Part shown: in pieces, positions 9,190 through 17,329 of the stretch
Numbering within the stretch: position 1 is the first letter of the stretch
Layout: every line of letters starts with the position of its first letter
DNA from: Deltaproteobacteria bacterium
Lineage (GTDB): Bacteria; Bdellovibrionota_C; UBA2361; SZUA-149; JADZAE01
Assembly (NCBI GenBank): GCA_020852715.1
Contig: JADZAE010000084.1
Span: 34,320-98,319 of the forward strand
Direction of reading: 5' to 3'
Length of the DNA: 64,000 nucleotides
Program-made: the position numbers and the translations under genes
The notes under the pieces: generated by a model
The model's database searches: none
Told to the model about the DNA's origin: nothing
Seen by the model: the letters and a program-made list of their open reading frames with translations, nothing else

Positions 9190-10734
9190 TTAAGCCAAGT
9201 TTTCTCTATCGACCCATTCTTCAAATGACAGGATACTTGCGGAACTCAGTAATTCGGATTTAACCATACCATTAAAAGCCTGTTTATATTTATCTGCCCC
9301 CAAGACTTGTTTTAAACAGGATATCTTATTTTCAACCTTTGATCTTACGATTGCCACTGCTTCGCTTGAAAATGTCGAAACGAGCTTATGATATTCTTGG
9401 TTAACATAATTTTCATATAACAAGCGTGTTTTTCTATTTTTCTCTTCACTAGTTTTCTTTTGTGACATTAATTTTAACTCTGGTCTCTTGCTCCTAATTG
9501 CTACAATAGATTCAGTTGTCGGTAATTTAAATTCGGTTGGCCTTTCTACGGCTCTATACAAAAAACCGATAGGATTTCTTGAAATTTTAGCGTTATTGGT
9601 TTCAACAAGCTCATCATAATAGCTTATTATTTTACTAATACGCTCTAAAGATCCTAAATCTTTTTCAGCTAGCAAATGCTTTACTTGTCCGGAAGAAAGC
9701 CCTCTCTTTACTAAGGCCGAAGCAACTTGATCAAACAAAGTAGTATTTGGACCTTCCGACTGTACTTCTGATTTGACCTCAACCACTTTATTTTTCCAAA
9801 CATCAGCTGCAGTCGAAGAGTAATCCGGTAGTACAGCCGTTTGAGTGCCAGCTTTAGTAAATTTAACAATGGTTCCTTCTCCCCTGCCCTCAAAATCAAC
9901 GCTGGCAAGAAAACCTTTAGCTATTAATTCATCACAAGCCGGCATTAGCTGCTGCTTAATCGACGATACATACTGATAAGTTCTCGATAACCCCAATTTT
10001 TCAAAAACTAAAACCATTAAAGGTTTTTCCAATGTTCGAGAATAGTAAAAATGCTTATCTAAATATCGATATAACCTCCGACTAACTGCACTTTTTAAAG
10101 AAAAATAAAACTCCAAATCGATTTTTTTGATAAAACCCGACTTGAAAGAGTCAAACATTAACTCGCTCCAGATAAAATAGCTATTAGGATTTTTTGTCGA
10201 ATTTCCCCCGCGTTCATCATTTATTTCATACGCATCAATAATACCAAAATTCTTTGTTTGATAGGCTTTCAATGAATTATCATAAAACGCATTACTGGCT
10301 TTAATTCTTAGTCCACTAAGACGATCAAGCGATTTGGTAAGACGACTATAGCTCCTTCCCTCGGTCGTCCAACGCAATATTTTTAGCAACTCATATCTTG
10401 TAAAATAAACCTTTCGTTCGTGAAAATTCTGCTCTTTAGTTAGCCGCATTAAACCCAAAATAACATCATCATCAGTAGATGTCGGCAATCCAAATTTGTC
10501 AGCACCTGTAATTACCCACTGGCGATTTATGATTTCGCCTGATGATAATTTTACCGAATCGCTAAACTCCAAAGTCTTAACTGAAGGATTAGTCCTCGTG
10601 GATAACACAGCAAGCGGAAACTCTGCTAAGTTCATTTCGTCTCGCGAAACAGCAGATCCACGCATAGAATAACCATGCAGCATTTTAGCATTGCTGGTAA
10701 CTGGATATTCAGTTTGGTTTACTTGTGCTTGCAT
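9190..10734 (-). CDS. Replication initiator protein A (RPA-family plasmid-type initiator)
   Basis: 514-residue initiator of the family annotated as 'replication initiator protein A' on plasmids and chromids. Family-typical text runs through the N-terminal 300 residues: LNLAEFPLAVLS-like start, KTLEFSDSVKL, NRQWVITGADKFGLPT, DDVILGLMRLTKEQNF, VYFTRYELLKILRW, YSRLTKSLDRLSGL, FIWSELMFDSF and KSAVSRRLYRYLDKHFYYS. The winged-helix part would bind the CACGAT repeats that lie just upstream of its own start. The C-terminal 200 residues are lysine-rich and less conserved. It is divergent from parA across the repeat region, as in iteron plasmids. The unusual point is that it sits among chromosomal housekeeping genes. 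Confidence 0.85.
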   Translation of the reverse strand: MQAQVNQTEYPVTSNAKMLHGYSMRGSAVSRDEMNLAEFPLAVLSTRTNPSVKTLEFSDSVKLSSGEIINRQWVITGADKFGLPTSTDDDVILGLMRLTKEQNFHERKVYFTRYELLKILRWTTEGRSYSRLTKSLDRLSGLRIKASNAFYDNSLKAYQTKNFGIIDAYEINDERGGNSTKNPNSYFIWSELMFDSFKSGFIKKIDLEFYFSLKSAVSRRLYRYLDKHFYYSRTLEKPLMVLVFEKLGLSRTYQYVSSIKQQLMPACDELIAKGFLASVDFEGRGEGTIVKFTKAGTQTAVLPDYSSTAADVWKNKVVEVKSEVQSEGPNTTLFDQVASALVKRGLSSGQVKHLLAEKDLGSLERISKIISYYDELVETNNAKISRNPIGFLYRAVERPTEFKLPTTESIVAIRSKRPELKLMSQKKTSEEKNRKTRLLYENYVNQEYHKLVSTFSSEAVAIVRSKVENKISCLKQVLGADKYKQAFNGMVKSELLSSASILSFEEWVDRENLA

Positions 10735-11518
10735 AATATTTTCTCAAAACAAATTTTTTGGTTTAAGTAACTTTAACTCGTTCGCTAGGTTGCTACAATG
10801 TAATGTAGTTTAAATCAACATTAGTTTTTATCTTAGTACGTTCTGTGCTGACGAGAAAAACCTTGTAATATCAATAACTAAGGTGAAGAAAAAAACTTCA
10901 TTTCACGATATATCTAAAGGTCGTTTCACTATATTAGTCATATTAAATTCACGATAAGGCTTGTTTGGAAGCACGATTCTTCTTAAGCCAAAGCACAATG
11001 ATTAATTCCAGGCACGATAAAATTTTGTTCAATGCACGATTTACGCTTGTTAAGGGAATGCTTAGTTCGAAGCACGATGAAATTCGCAAAACAGCCAATT
11101 AGTTCAAAGCACGATTGTTTATTCTTAAGTCAAGACACGATAAAGTAGGGAGAAGTATGTTAAGAAAAGGCTTAACTAATTGATAACAAAATATATAATG
11201 GTCATATCCTTGCCATTAATATAGATCTCTAGTTGCTGTCACTGTTTTATTCTTTCAGTAAGAGTCAAATGTTTAGATCTTAATAACTATCTAAAATAAC
11301 ACAATATAAATTTATGATCAGCTATTTTAGAAAATTGATTTTAGGTTGGTTTTTTTTATTAATTTAATTCATTGCACGACGTATTATATCGTACTTTAGG
11401 CACAAAAAAGTAAAATTTCGTTACTGAAATTTGGTATTTTTTTCGTTCAATGCTATGGAGCAAAAGCGTTAGTTATAGCTTAATTATATGAAGTAAACTT
11501 ACTTTCCGAGAGGCTTCT
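10735..11518. other. Probable replication origin between rep and parA
   Basis: About 780 bases without a gene. From left to right it holds the rep leader (10735-10900), an array of CACGAT repeats (10904-11141), and then a very AT-rich stretch (about 11160-11470) that could act as the unwinding element. It has runs such as TTTTTTTATTAATTTAATT near 11352. One further repeat-like GCACGACG at 11374-11381 forms an imperfect palindrome with ATCGTAC just after it and may be an operator for parA or rep. I saw no clear DnaA box (TTATCCACA). The layout is that of an iteron origin; function is inferred. Confidence 0.65.
10904..11141 (+). repeat. Iteron array (CACGAT direct repeats)
   Basis: The hexamer CACGAT starts at 10904, 10950, 10972, 11013, 11035, 11073, 11110 and 11136, with a degenerate CACAAT at 10994. 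All are in the same orientation. Distances are 46, 22, 22, 19, 22, 38, 37 and 26 bases, so several copies sit two helical turns apart. The longer consensus is roughly TTCRAAGCACGATT. Direct repeats of this size next to a plasmid-type initiator are the binding sites (iterons) of that initiator in known systems. Confidence 0.8.
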
Positions 11519-12289
11519 TTGACTGCCATATACGCAATAGTAAACCAGAAGGGTGGAGTTGGAAAAACTACAACAGCAGCTAATATTGGTGCTGCCTTGG
11601 CATTGCGACATAGCAAGCGTGTTCTCTTAATAGATCTTGATGCTCAGGCCAATTTAAGTGCTCATCTAGGATATTCCATAAATGATCCTAGCTCCGGATT
11701 GTCCATGTATGACGTCCTGCGCTACGGTAAGAAAATAGAAGAAATAATCGTTAAGGTATCTGACAATTTGCATCTTGCACCTGCCAGTTTGTTATTAAGT
11801 GCTGCAGATCTGGAGTTAGGCGGAGTTATTGGCCGTGAGTCTTTATTAAAGAGGGCTCTTGTGTCTGCAGCATCAAATTATGATTTTATTATTATCGACT
11901 GTCCTCCATCTCTCGGACTTCTTTCATTGAACGGGTTAGTTGCGGCATCTCGAGTTCTAATGCCGGTTCAGAGCGAGTTTTTAGCTTTGCACGGAGTGAG
12001 GCAGCTACTAGATACGATTGATAGCGTAAGAAATGCCTATAATCCGGCCCTAGCTGTCGGCGGAGTATTAATATGTCTTTTTGATGCCAAAAAGAAATTA
12101 GCAAACAGTGTAGCCGATACTGTCAAAAGCTATTTTGGTGATTTAGCTTTCAAAACAATAATAAGAACAAACGTGGCATTGGCCGAAGCTCCGGCAAAGG
12201 GGGAGTCTATTTTTTCTTACTCTCCTAAGAGTAGGGGGGCTGAGGATTATGCTGCCTTAGCTGATGAGATTATAGAACGTGGTGCGTAA
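11519..12289 (+). CDS. parA: Chromosome/plasmid partition ATPase ParA
   Basis: Deviant-Walker ATPase that moves parS-ParB complexes apart over the nucleoid. The 256 residues match the short chromosomal (type Ib/Soj) class without an N-terminal HTH. Visible are IVNQKGGVGKTTTAANIGAAL (Walker A with the signature lysine) at residues 6-26, LLIDLDAQANLSAHLGY, DFIIIDCPPSLGLLSLN and a C-terminal IRTNVALAEAPAKGESIF. The start is a TTG with GAGAGG 5 bases upstream; the next in-frame starts are too far in. The end overlaps the parB start by 11 bases. It is divergent from the initiator across the iterons. Confidence 0.94.
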   Translation: MTAIYAIVNQKGGVGKTTTAANIGAALALRHSKRVLLIDLDAQANLSAHLGYSINDPSSGLSMYDVLRYGKKIEEIIVKVSDNLHLAPASLLLSAADLELGGVIGRESLLKRALVSAASNYDFIIIDCPPSLGLLSLNGLVAASRVLMPVQSEFLALHGVRQLLDTIDSVRNAYNPALAVGGVLICLFDAKKKLANSVADTVKSYFGDLAFKTIIRTNVALAEAPAKGESIFSYSPKSRGAEDYAALADEIIERGA

Positions 12290-13163
12290 ACAATTAGACT
12301 TTTCGATCAATCCTTTGCTATCTGGACCAACCCTCAATGAGAGAACTAAGTCCGGCAGTCCTTATCGTGAACTGAACATAGATGATATAGACGTCGATCT
12401 CAATCAGCCTAGAAAGACATTTGATGAGCAGGCGTTATCTGAGTTGGCTGAATCTATTAAGGTTCATGGAGTATTATGCCCAATACTAGTCAAGGCTGTT
12501 GAAGGCGGAACTTTTAGGATAATTGCAGGAGAACGGCGATATAGGGCTAGTAAGTTGGCTGGCTGCTCTACAATTCCAGCAGTTGTAAGCTTTGACGAAG
12601 ATAGCGATAGCCCTAGCATTTTAGCAAAACAACTTATCGAGAACCTACAAAGATCTGATATTAATCCTCTGGAGAGAGCTATTGCAATAGGAGACCTACG
12701 AGAGAAAGCTAAGTGGAGCATTCGTGAGATTGCTTCGAATTTAGGTATTTCTAAAGGATCTGTCCAGCGTAGCCTCGAAGTATTGTTGCTCCCAGATGAT
12801 TTAAAAGCGGCATTAAGTCAGGGCGAATCGGAAAGTAAGGTGTTAATGTTGAGCTTAGTTGAAGATCGTGAATTGAGAAAAATTTTACTCGAGAAGCTCG
12901 ATTCGTTAACTCGTGAAAATATAAAAGCTGAAATTGAGAAAATCGGCTTAGGAAAAGAAAAGTACCACGGTGGTACACAAGCTAGAAAAGCACAGACTGA
13001 GCACTCAGAAAGTGATAGGCGTATAATAGATGACTTGCAAAATTCTCTAAGAACTAAGGTCAACATCATCAGAGGTAAATCGGATGATAGTGGAAAACTT
13101 ATAATTGAGTTTTATTCATCTGAAGACCTCAGTGGAATATTTGATAAATTGGTAAAAGAATAA
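12279..13163 (+). CDS. parB: Partition protein ParB
   Basis: CTP-dependent DNA clamp that loads at parS. The 294 residues show the N-terminal ParB/Srx domain with NQPRKTFDEQAL, HGVLCPILVK and the CTP-site GERRYRASKLAGCSTIPA near residue 85. They continue with ENLQRSDINPLERA, a helix-turn-helix (WSIREIASNLGISKGSVQRSLEVL), a basic linker and a dimerisation tail. The start is GTG at 12279, overlapping the end of parA. A perfect 15-bp palindrome lies inside its own C-terminal coding region and a near copy lies 6 bases after the stop; these are the likely parS sites. Confidence 0.94.
   Translation: MVRKQLDFSINPLLSGPTLNERTKSGSPYRELNIDDIDVDLNQPRKTFDEQALSELAESIKVHGVLCPILVKAVEGGTFRIIAGERRYRASKLAGCSTIPAVVSFDEDSDSPSILAKQLIENLQRSDINPLERAIAIGDLREKAKWSIREIASNLGISKGSVQRSLEVLLLPDDLKAALSQGESESKVLMLSLVEDRELRKILLEKLDSLTRENIKAEIEKIGLGKEKYHGGTQARKAQTEHSESDRRIIDDLQNSLRTKVNIIRGKSDDSGKLIIEFYSSEDLSGIFDKLVKE
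12962..12976. other. Candidate parS site 1 (inside parB)
   Basis: GTACCACGGTGGTAC is a perfect 7+1+7 palindrome placed in the linker-coding part of parB. It differs from the canonical Spo0J parS (TGTTTCACGTGAAACA). A 14/15 match recurs at 13170-13184. Centromere sites within or next to parB are common. Binding by this ParB is inferred. Confidence 0.55.
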
Positions 13164-13169
13164 TAGCGG

Positions 13170-13184
13170 GTACCACCGCGGTAC
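13170..13184. other. Candidate parS site 2 (parB-ispA gap)
   Basis: GTACCACCGCGGTAC is the reverse-orientation partner of the palindrome at 12962, with one mismatch in the second half. It fills most of the 27-base gap between the parB stop and the ispA ATG, so it overlaps the ispA ribosome-binding region. ParB bound here could also damp ispA translation or transcription, which is a guess. Confidence 0.5.
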
Positions 13185-13190
13185 AATCAG

Positions 13191-14075
13191 ATGAAAATAG
13201 ATAATAATATTAAAGGGTTGCGAGAATTCTTCGAAGCTGATCTGGCGAAATTTTTGCATCAAATGCATGATGATACCAGATTGTGGCAAGCATGTGATTA
13301 TTGCTTAACGGCTCCAGGAAAACGGATCCGACCTGTTTTAACATTAATGGTTGGGCAAATGATAGGAGTGCCACTAGAGAAGTTAATAAATTATTCCGCT
13401 GCTATCGAGTTTCTACATAATTCATCTTTAGTTCATGATGATTTACCAGGGATAGATAATGATGATTATCGGCGGGGAAGGTTAACGTGTCACAAGCAAT
13501 ATGATGAAGGAACTGCCATTTTAGCAGGAGACGCCTTAATCGTCCTAGCATATCAGTTGATTTGTTACGATTCGCACATTAGCAACGATCAAAAGCAAAT
13601 TTTGGTTAATATTCTTAGCGATGCTTTTTATAAGTTATGTATTGGTCAGGTCCTAGATCTTGCAAATATGGGGCATCAGCGCTCTGATAATCAGAACGTT
13701 GAAGAGTTATTTCTTGAGCTTAAGCGTCGGCACTTACACAAAACCGGTGCGTTAATGTCTTGCTGCTTTAGTGGCCCAGCGGCTATAGCAGGGGAGAATG
13801 ATAATAAATTCGAGTTTTTAACGAATATTGGCGAGCACTTAGGTCTATTATTTCAAATGACAGATGACATATTGGATGCCCAGGAAAGTGGCAATACTCA
13901 GGCTCAAGACGAGAGGCTCGGTCTAATTACTTATGTTAGTTTGTTTGGCATTGATGAAGCTCGGCGCTATGCCAAACATTCAGCCGACGAAATAATAGAA
14001 AAACTTTCTTCCTTTGGTGGTAAAGCAGAAGATTTGAAAGAATTTGTTAGATATATAGAATCAAGAACAGTTTAG
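13191..14075 (+). CDS. ispA: Farnesyl/geranylgeranyl diphosphate synthase (IspA-type)
   Basis: Short-chain trans-prenyltransferase that condenses IPP with allylic diphosphates for quinone, carotenoid or undecaprenyl precursors. The 294 residues match IspA. Visible are GKRIRPVLTLMVG, the first aspartate motif in LVHDDLPGIDNDDYRRGR near residue 80 (the DDx4D form of bacterial FPP synthases), GDALIVLAYQLI, HKTGALMSCC and the second motif FQMTDDILDAQ near residue 222. The start is an ATG 27 bases after parB, with poor ribosome-binding text because a palindrome occupies the gap. ParB-IspA linkage suggests that the partition module is long settled in the chromosome. Confidence 0.93.
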   Translation: MKIDNNIKGLREFFEADLAKFLHQMHDDTRLWQACDYCLTAPGKRIRPVLTLMVGQMIGVPLEKLINYSAAIEFLHNSSLVHDDLPGIDNDDYRRGRLTCHKQYDEGTAILAGDALIVLAYQLICYDSHISNDQKQILVNILSDAFYKLCIGQVLDLANMGHQRSDNQNVEELFLELKRRHLHKTGALMSCCFSGPAAIAGENDNKFEFLTNIGEHLGLLFQMTDDILDAQESGNTQAQDERLGLITYVSLFGIDEARRYAKHSADEIIEKLSSFGGKAEDLKEFVRYIESRTV

Positions 14076-14211
14076 TTTTTGTTGCCTTAGATTTTATTCC
14101 TTTAACGCTTATACCATAACCAAAAAATAAATTAACTTTTGAGCTGAAAAACATAAATGCTGTCTATTCAACTTCCTTTCTGTATACGGTATAATTTCGC
14201 TTAGGTTTACC

Positions 14212-15546
14212 CTAAATTTTTATTTGGTTGCTTTTTATTTTATTGAGTAACGTTTTGTAGCTTACACCCAATATTTTGGCTGCTTTTGTTTTATTTCCAT
14301 GAGCTTTCGTTAGTGCGTTTTTTATTGATTCAACTTCCGCTTTTTTTGCGGCAGCGCTCGCACGTTCAGCTAGTTTCAAGACTTCATTTGTAGCCTCGCT
14401 GATCACGGACTCAACATTTATTTGCTTTATAATATCATCATCTGCAGTAAAGACTAAGGCCTGTTCGATTGCGTTCTTTAACTGTCGGACATTTCCGGGC
14501 CAACTATATGAAAATAAGGCATTTAAGGCAGTTTTGCTTAAGGCTGGTGAGCATTTGCCTTCATTAACTGAAAGACTTTTAACAAAGTAGTTTGCTAATA
14601 GTTCAATGTCTTTCTTTCTTTCGCGAAGAGGGGGGATTTCCAGAATTACTACTCCTAGCCGATAGTATAAATCATGACGTATCAATTTCTCTTCAACCGC
14701 TTTTGCGATATTACAATGCGTAGATGAAATGATACGAACATCTATTTTGCGCGTTGAATTTGAGCCCAGCGGTCTAATCTCTTCATCTTGAAGAACTCTT
14801 AGGAGTTTCATTTGTAAAGCTTGAGGCATGTTGGCGATTTCATCGAGAAAGATTGTGCCGCCGTGAGCACTTTCAAATAATCCGATATGTTTGGAAAATG
14901 CCCCGGTAAAAGCGCCTTCCTCATGACCAAAAAGCTCGCTTTCTAGCATATCAGCCGGAATCGATCCGCAACAAATGGGAATAAACGGGAAATCTCGTCT
15001 CGTGCTTTGTTCGTGAATGTAACGAGCAACTAGTTCTTTGCCTGTACCACTTTCACCTAGAATCATAACCGGTGACTTTATTGGTGCGACCTTGGCAGCT
15101 TGGTGAAGGACCAGTTTTGTGTTTTCGTCTTCTGTTATGAATGGTTGACTAGGCGTTCCATTTTTTGAGGTAAGTGTATTAAGATTTTGTGAACTTTCCA
15201 GATTTCTTAACAACGAACATAACATGCTGGGATCAAATGGCTTTGTTATAAAATCTGCAGCTCCTAGCTTCATTGCCTGAACAGCAATCTCTATACTGCC
15301 AAAGGCTGTCATGACGACAATCGGGATTAATGGCAATTGCAGTTTTGCTATGCGCACAAATTCAAGTCCGCTTAAGCCCGGTAGTTTTAAATCGGATAAG
15401 ACTAAAGAAAAAGGCTGTGTTTTTATCGCATTAAGCGCTTCCTCAGCGTTAGAAAAAGATTCAACGTCAAAACCGCTTTCTTGTAACACGGCACAAAGAG
15501 CATCTCGCAGAGATTTAGTATCCTCAATTAGAGCTATTTTTGACAT
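14212..15546 (-). CDS. NtrC-family sigma-54-dependent response regulator
   Basis: Activator of sigma-54 promoters. Domains in order: a receiver at residues 1-115 (IEDTKSLRD acidic pocket, phospho-acceptor in LVLSDLKLPGLSG, KPFDPS lysine), an AAA+ domain at about 135-365 with GESGTGKELVARYIH, the sigma-54 contact loop EEGAFTGAF near residue 210, FLDEIANMP and the R-fingers in ERKKDIELLA, and a C-terminal Fis-type HTH (NKTKAAKILGVSYKTLLNKI). The chosen start is the ATG at 15546 because the receiver begins there; an ATG 8 codons earlier is possible. No sensor kinase is adjacent. It is a natural candidate to drive the two sigma-54 promoters at 8-9 kb. Confidence 0.92.
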   Translation of the reverse strand: MSKIALIEDTKSLRDALCAVLQESGFDVESFSNAEEALNAIKTQPFSLVLSDLKLPGLSGLEFVRIAKLQLPLIPIVVMTAFGSIEIAVQAMKLGAADFITKPFDPSMLCSLLRNLESSQNLNTLTSKNGTPSQPFITEDENTKLVLHQAAKVAPIKSPVMILGESGTGKELVARYIHEQSTRRDFPFIPICCGSIPADMLESELFGHEEGAFTGAFSKHIGLFESAHGGTIFLDEIANMPQALQMKLLRVLQDEEIRPLGSNSTRKIDVRIISSTHCNIAKAVEEKLIRHDLYYRLGVVILEIPPLRERKKDIELLANYFVKSLSVNEGKCSPALSKTALNALFSYSWPGNVRQLKNAIEQALVFTADDDIIKQINVESVISEATNEVLKLAERASAAAKKAEVESIKNALTKAHGNKTKAAKILGVSYKTLLNKIKSNQIKI

Positions 15547-15950
15547 AAAGACACAACTTAACATACTCATGCTTTAATTACTTTATGGTATTCGAGTGTA
15601 TTATCGGCATAGATTCCAAATCATAAAGCCTTAAAATCATGAATTACTTATCTTCTGAGCTGTAGCCCAATAAGTTAAATAGATCGTATCGCAACTAGCT
15701 GAATATACTCATAGTATTGTTCTAAGTAGAATCTCTTGATGCGTTGATTAAATGTTCAACGGTAAATGAAGCATTTTACTAAAATTAGAGATTATTAAGT
15801 GAGGTTTTTGAGCAAAGAGACTCCAATCGGAACAGCACAAAAGCTTTGTAATTTGTAATAATAATTGCAGAGCAGCGGAGTAGTGGCCTCGCTGTGGAGG
15901 TTATTGAAAACGGGTTATTACATAATAAATATTTAATTAACAGGTTGGTT
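15547..15950. other. Divergent intergenic region with leader of the first propilin-like gene
   Basis: About 400 AT-rich bases between the NtrC-type regulator (minus) and the propilin-like gene (plus). No sigma-54 motif is visible. A short inverted repeat CAGCG ... CGCTG lies at about 15873-15894 in what would be the leader of the plus gene. An in-frame upstream ATG at 15894 exists, but the ATG at 15951 fits the paralogue better. Confidence 0.35.
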
Positions 15951-16415
15951 ATGAAAATGATGTTAGCAAAAATAAAAAAAGCAAACAAAGTGCTTAGCGA
16001 TTTTAGCATTAAGCATCATACCCAAGTTTCAAATTATATGTACCACAATAGATCTAAAATCATTTTGGCTCAGGGGTGCTTACTTCTTGCTATAGGGTTA
16101 GTAAATATTGCGCAGGCTGATGCTGGTTTAGGCGGTGCAGGCGGCAGTGCCGGCTTTGATGATAAGTATATCAAGGATGCGATTTGTAAGGTAATGGACG
16201 TTATTGAAGGTGCATTTGGTGCGTTATTAATGACTGTGGCCGGACTGGGCGCAATAGTATCTGCGGCGATTGGTGCTTACAAGTCAGCAATGAATTGTAT
16301 GATAGTCGCTTTAGGCTCATGGGTTATTCGTTCTTTTGTTACTTTGTATTTTGGTAAAGAAGTATTTGGCGATAGTTGCAAAAGCGGTCGCTCAGTGAAG
16401 ACGCCAAATATTTAA
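15951..16415 (+). CDS. TraA/VirB2-like propilin candidate (copy 1)
   Basis: About 154 residues, paralogous to the gene at 38074. It has a long leader of some 48 residues ending in a hydrophobic stretch and an AQA-like signal-peptidase site (GLVNIAQADAG), then a small mature protein with two transmembrane helices separated by a short basic loop (GAYKSAMN). F-pilin precursors have the same plan: long leader, small residue-rich N-terminus, two helices. Shared text with copy 2 includes VIEGAFGAL and GAYKSAMNC versus IIEGSFGAL and GAYRAAMGC. It stands outside the main secretion operon, next to a ParA-like ATPase. The pilin role is inferred from topology and paralogy. Confidence 0.55.
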   Translation: MKMMLAKIKKANKVLSDFSIKHHTQVSNYMYHNRSKIILAQGCLLLAIGLVNIAQADAGLGGAGGSAGFDDKYIKDAICKVMDVIEGAFGALLMTVAGLGAIVSAAIGAYKSAMNCMIVALGSWVIRSFVTLYFGKEVFGDSCKSGRSVKTPNI

Positions 16416-16577
16416 GTAAAATAAAGTAAGAAAGTTCATCAACCACATCGTAAAAAGTTTTCAATAAATAACTTTCACGCGTGGATTTTTAGTCTTATAT
16501 GGGTTATTGTACTTAAGTGTGAGCGTTTGGGTGACGTATATTCCACCTGTATAAAAAAATTTATAGTGAAAGTTTTC

Positions 16578-17156
16578 ATGGCCAGCACGCCGACAACATT
16601 AAATTCTAGACTTCGGGTACTAATCGCTAAGTCCTTTAGAGCGGAGAAGTTATATGCCTCGATGAAAAATGATCGTGGCGCTTTGTTACCTGACACAGGC
16701 AAAGTTATAGATTTTGCTAATACTATTCGCGCTGAAGTTTGGCAGCAAACTCATTGTCAGCTGAGAAAGGCACTAAATGAAATTGTTTTATTAGGTAGTT
16801 CCACTGCTATTTTAAAGTCTCTGGTTGAGCTTTACAATGAGATGCTTAGCTTAATTGAGAAACATAATGTTAGCATATCGGAGCTAACAGTTAGGCTAAA
16901 AGAAGATTCTGCACGGCATGAATTTGTTCATTGTCTTAAGTTATCGGTTGATCTTATCCGCTGTAAGTCTTTTATTCAGGTGAATCAGTTAATCGCTGAC
17001 GAGCTCCATGAAATAATTCGGCATTCTAGGAAAGGTGAGGTTGTTTTTTCTGAATCACCGGAGCTTGAAGAACTTCAGTCTGGAGAAGATTTCTTAGGAG
17101 TTGCCGACAATGTCATCCCGTTTAAACGAAAAGCCGTGAATAGCAAAGAAAGATAG
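16578..17156 (+). CDS. Hypothetical protein
   Basis: About 192 residues from the ATG at 16578, mainly alpha-helical and soluble by appearance, with no signal peptide or membrane segment. The middle is rich in Leu/Glu/Lys and could form helical bundles. The C-terminus (VIPFKRKAVNSKER) is basic. A TTG start 17 codons earlier is possible but has no better ribosome-binding site. No family is recognised. It lies between the propilin-like gene and a ParA-type ATPase on the same strand, so a role in the same process is possible. Confidence 0.6.
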   Translation: MASTPTTLNSRLRVLIAKSFRAEKLYASMKNDRGALLPDTGKVIDFANTIRAEVWQQTHCQLRKALNEIVLLGSSTAILKSLVELYNEMLSLIEKHNVSISELTVRLKEDSARHEFVHCLKLSVDLIRCKSFIQVNQLIADELHEIIRHSRKGEVVFSESPELEELQSGEDFLGVADNVIPFKRKAVNSKER

Positions 17157-17329
17157 CAGCGGTCTGTGGAAATCACACTAAATAATTAAAATTCGCTTAC
17201 CGTTCTTTTATAAAAAACCTTTGACACCTTTACTCTTTTTATACGATATCACGGCTTCGCCTCAAGCAATGGATTGCCATTGTGACGACTGTATAGTGGT
17301 TGATTAGAATTATCGGTGGTACTAAAATT

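Noticed and set aside
10735..11518. DnaA boxes in the origin region
   Set aside because: No TTATCCACA or one-mismatch cluster was seen. The repeats are of another kind (CACGAT).
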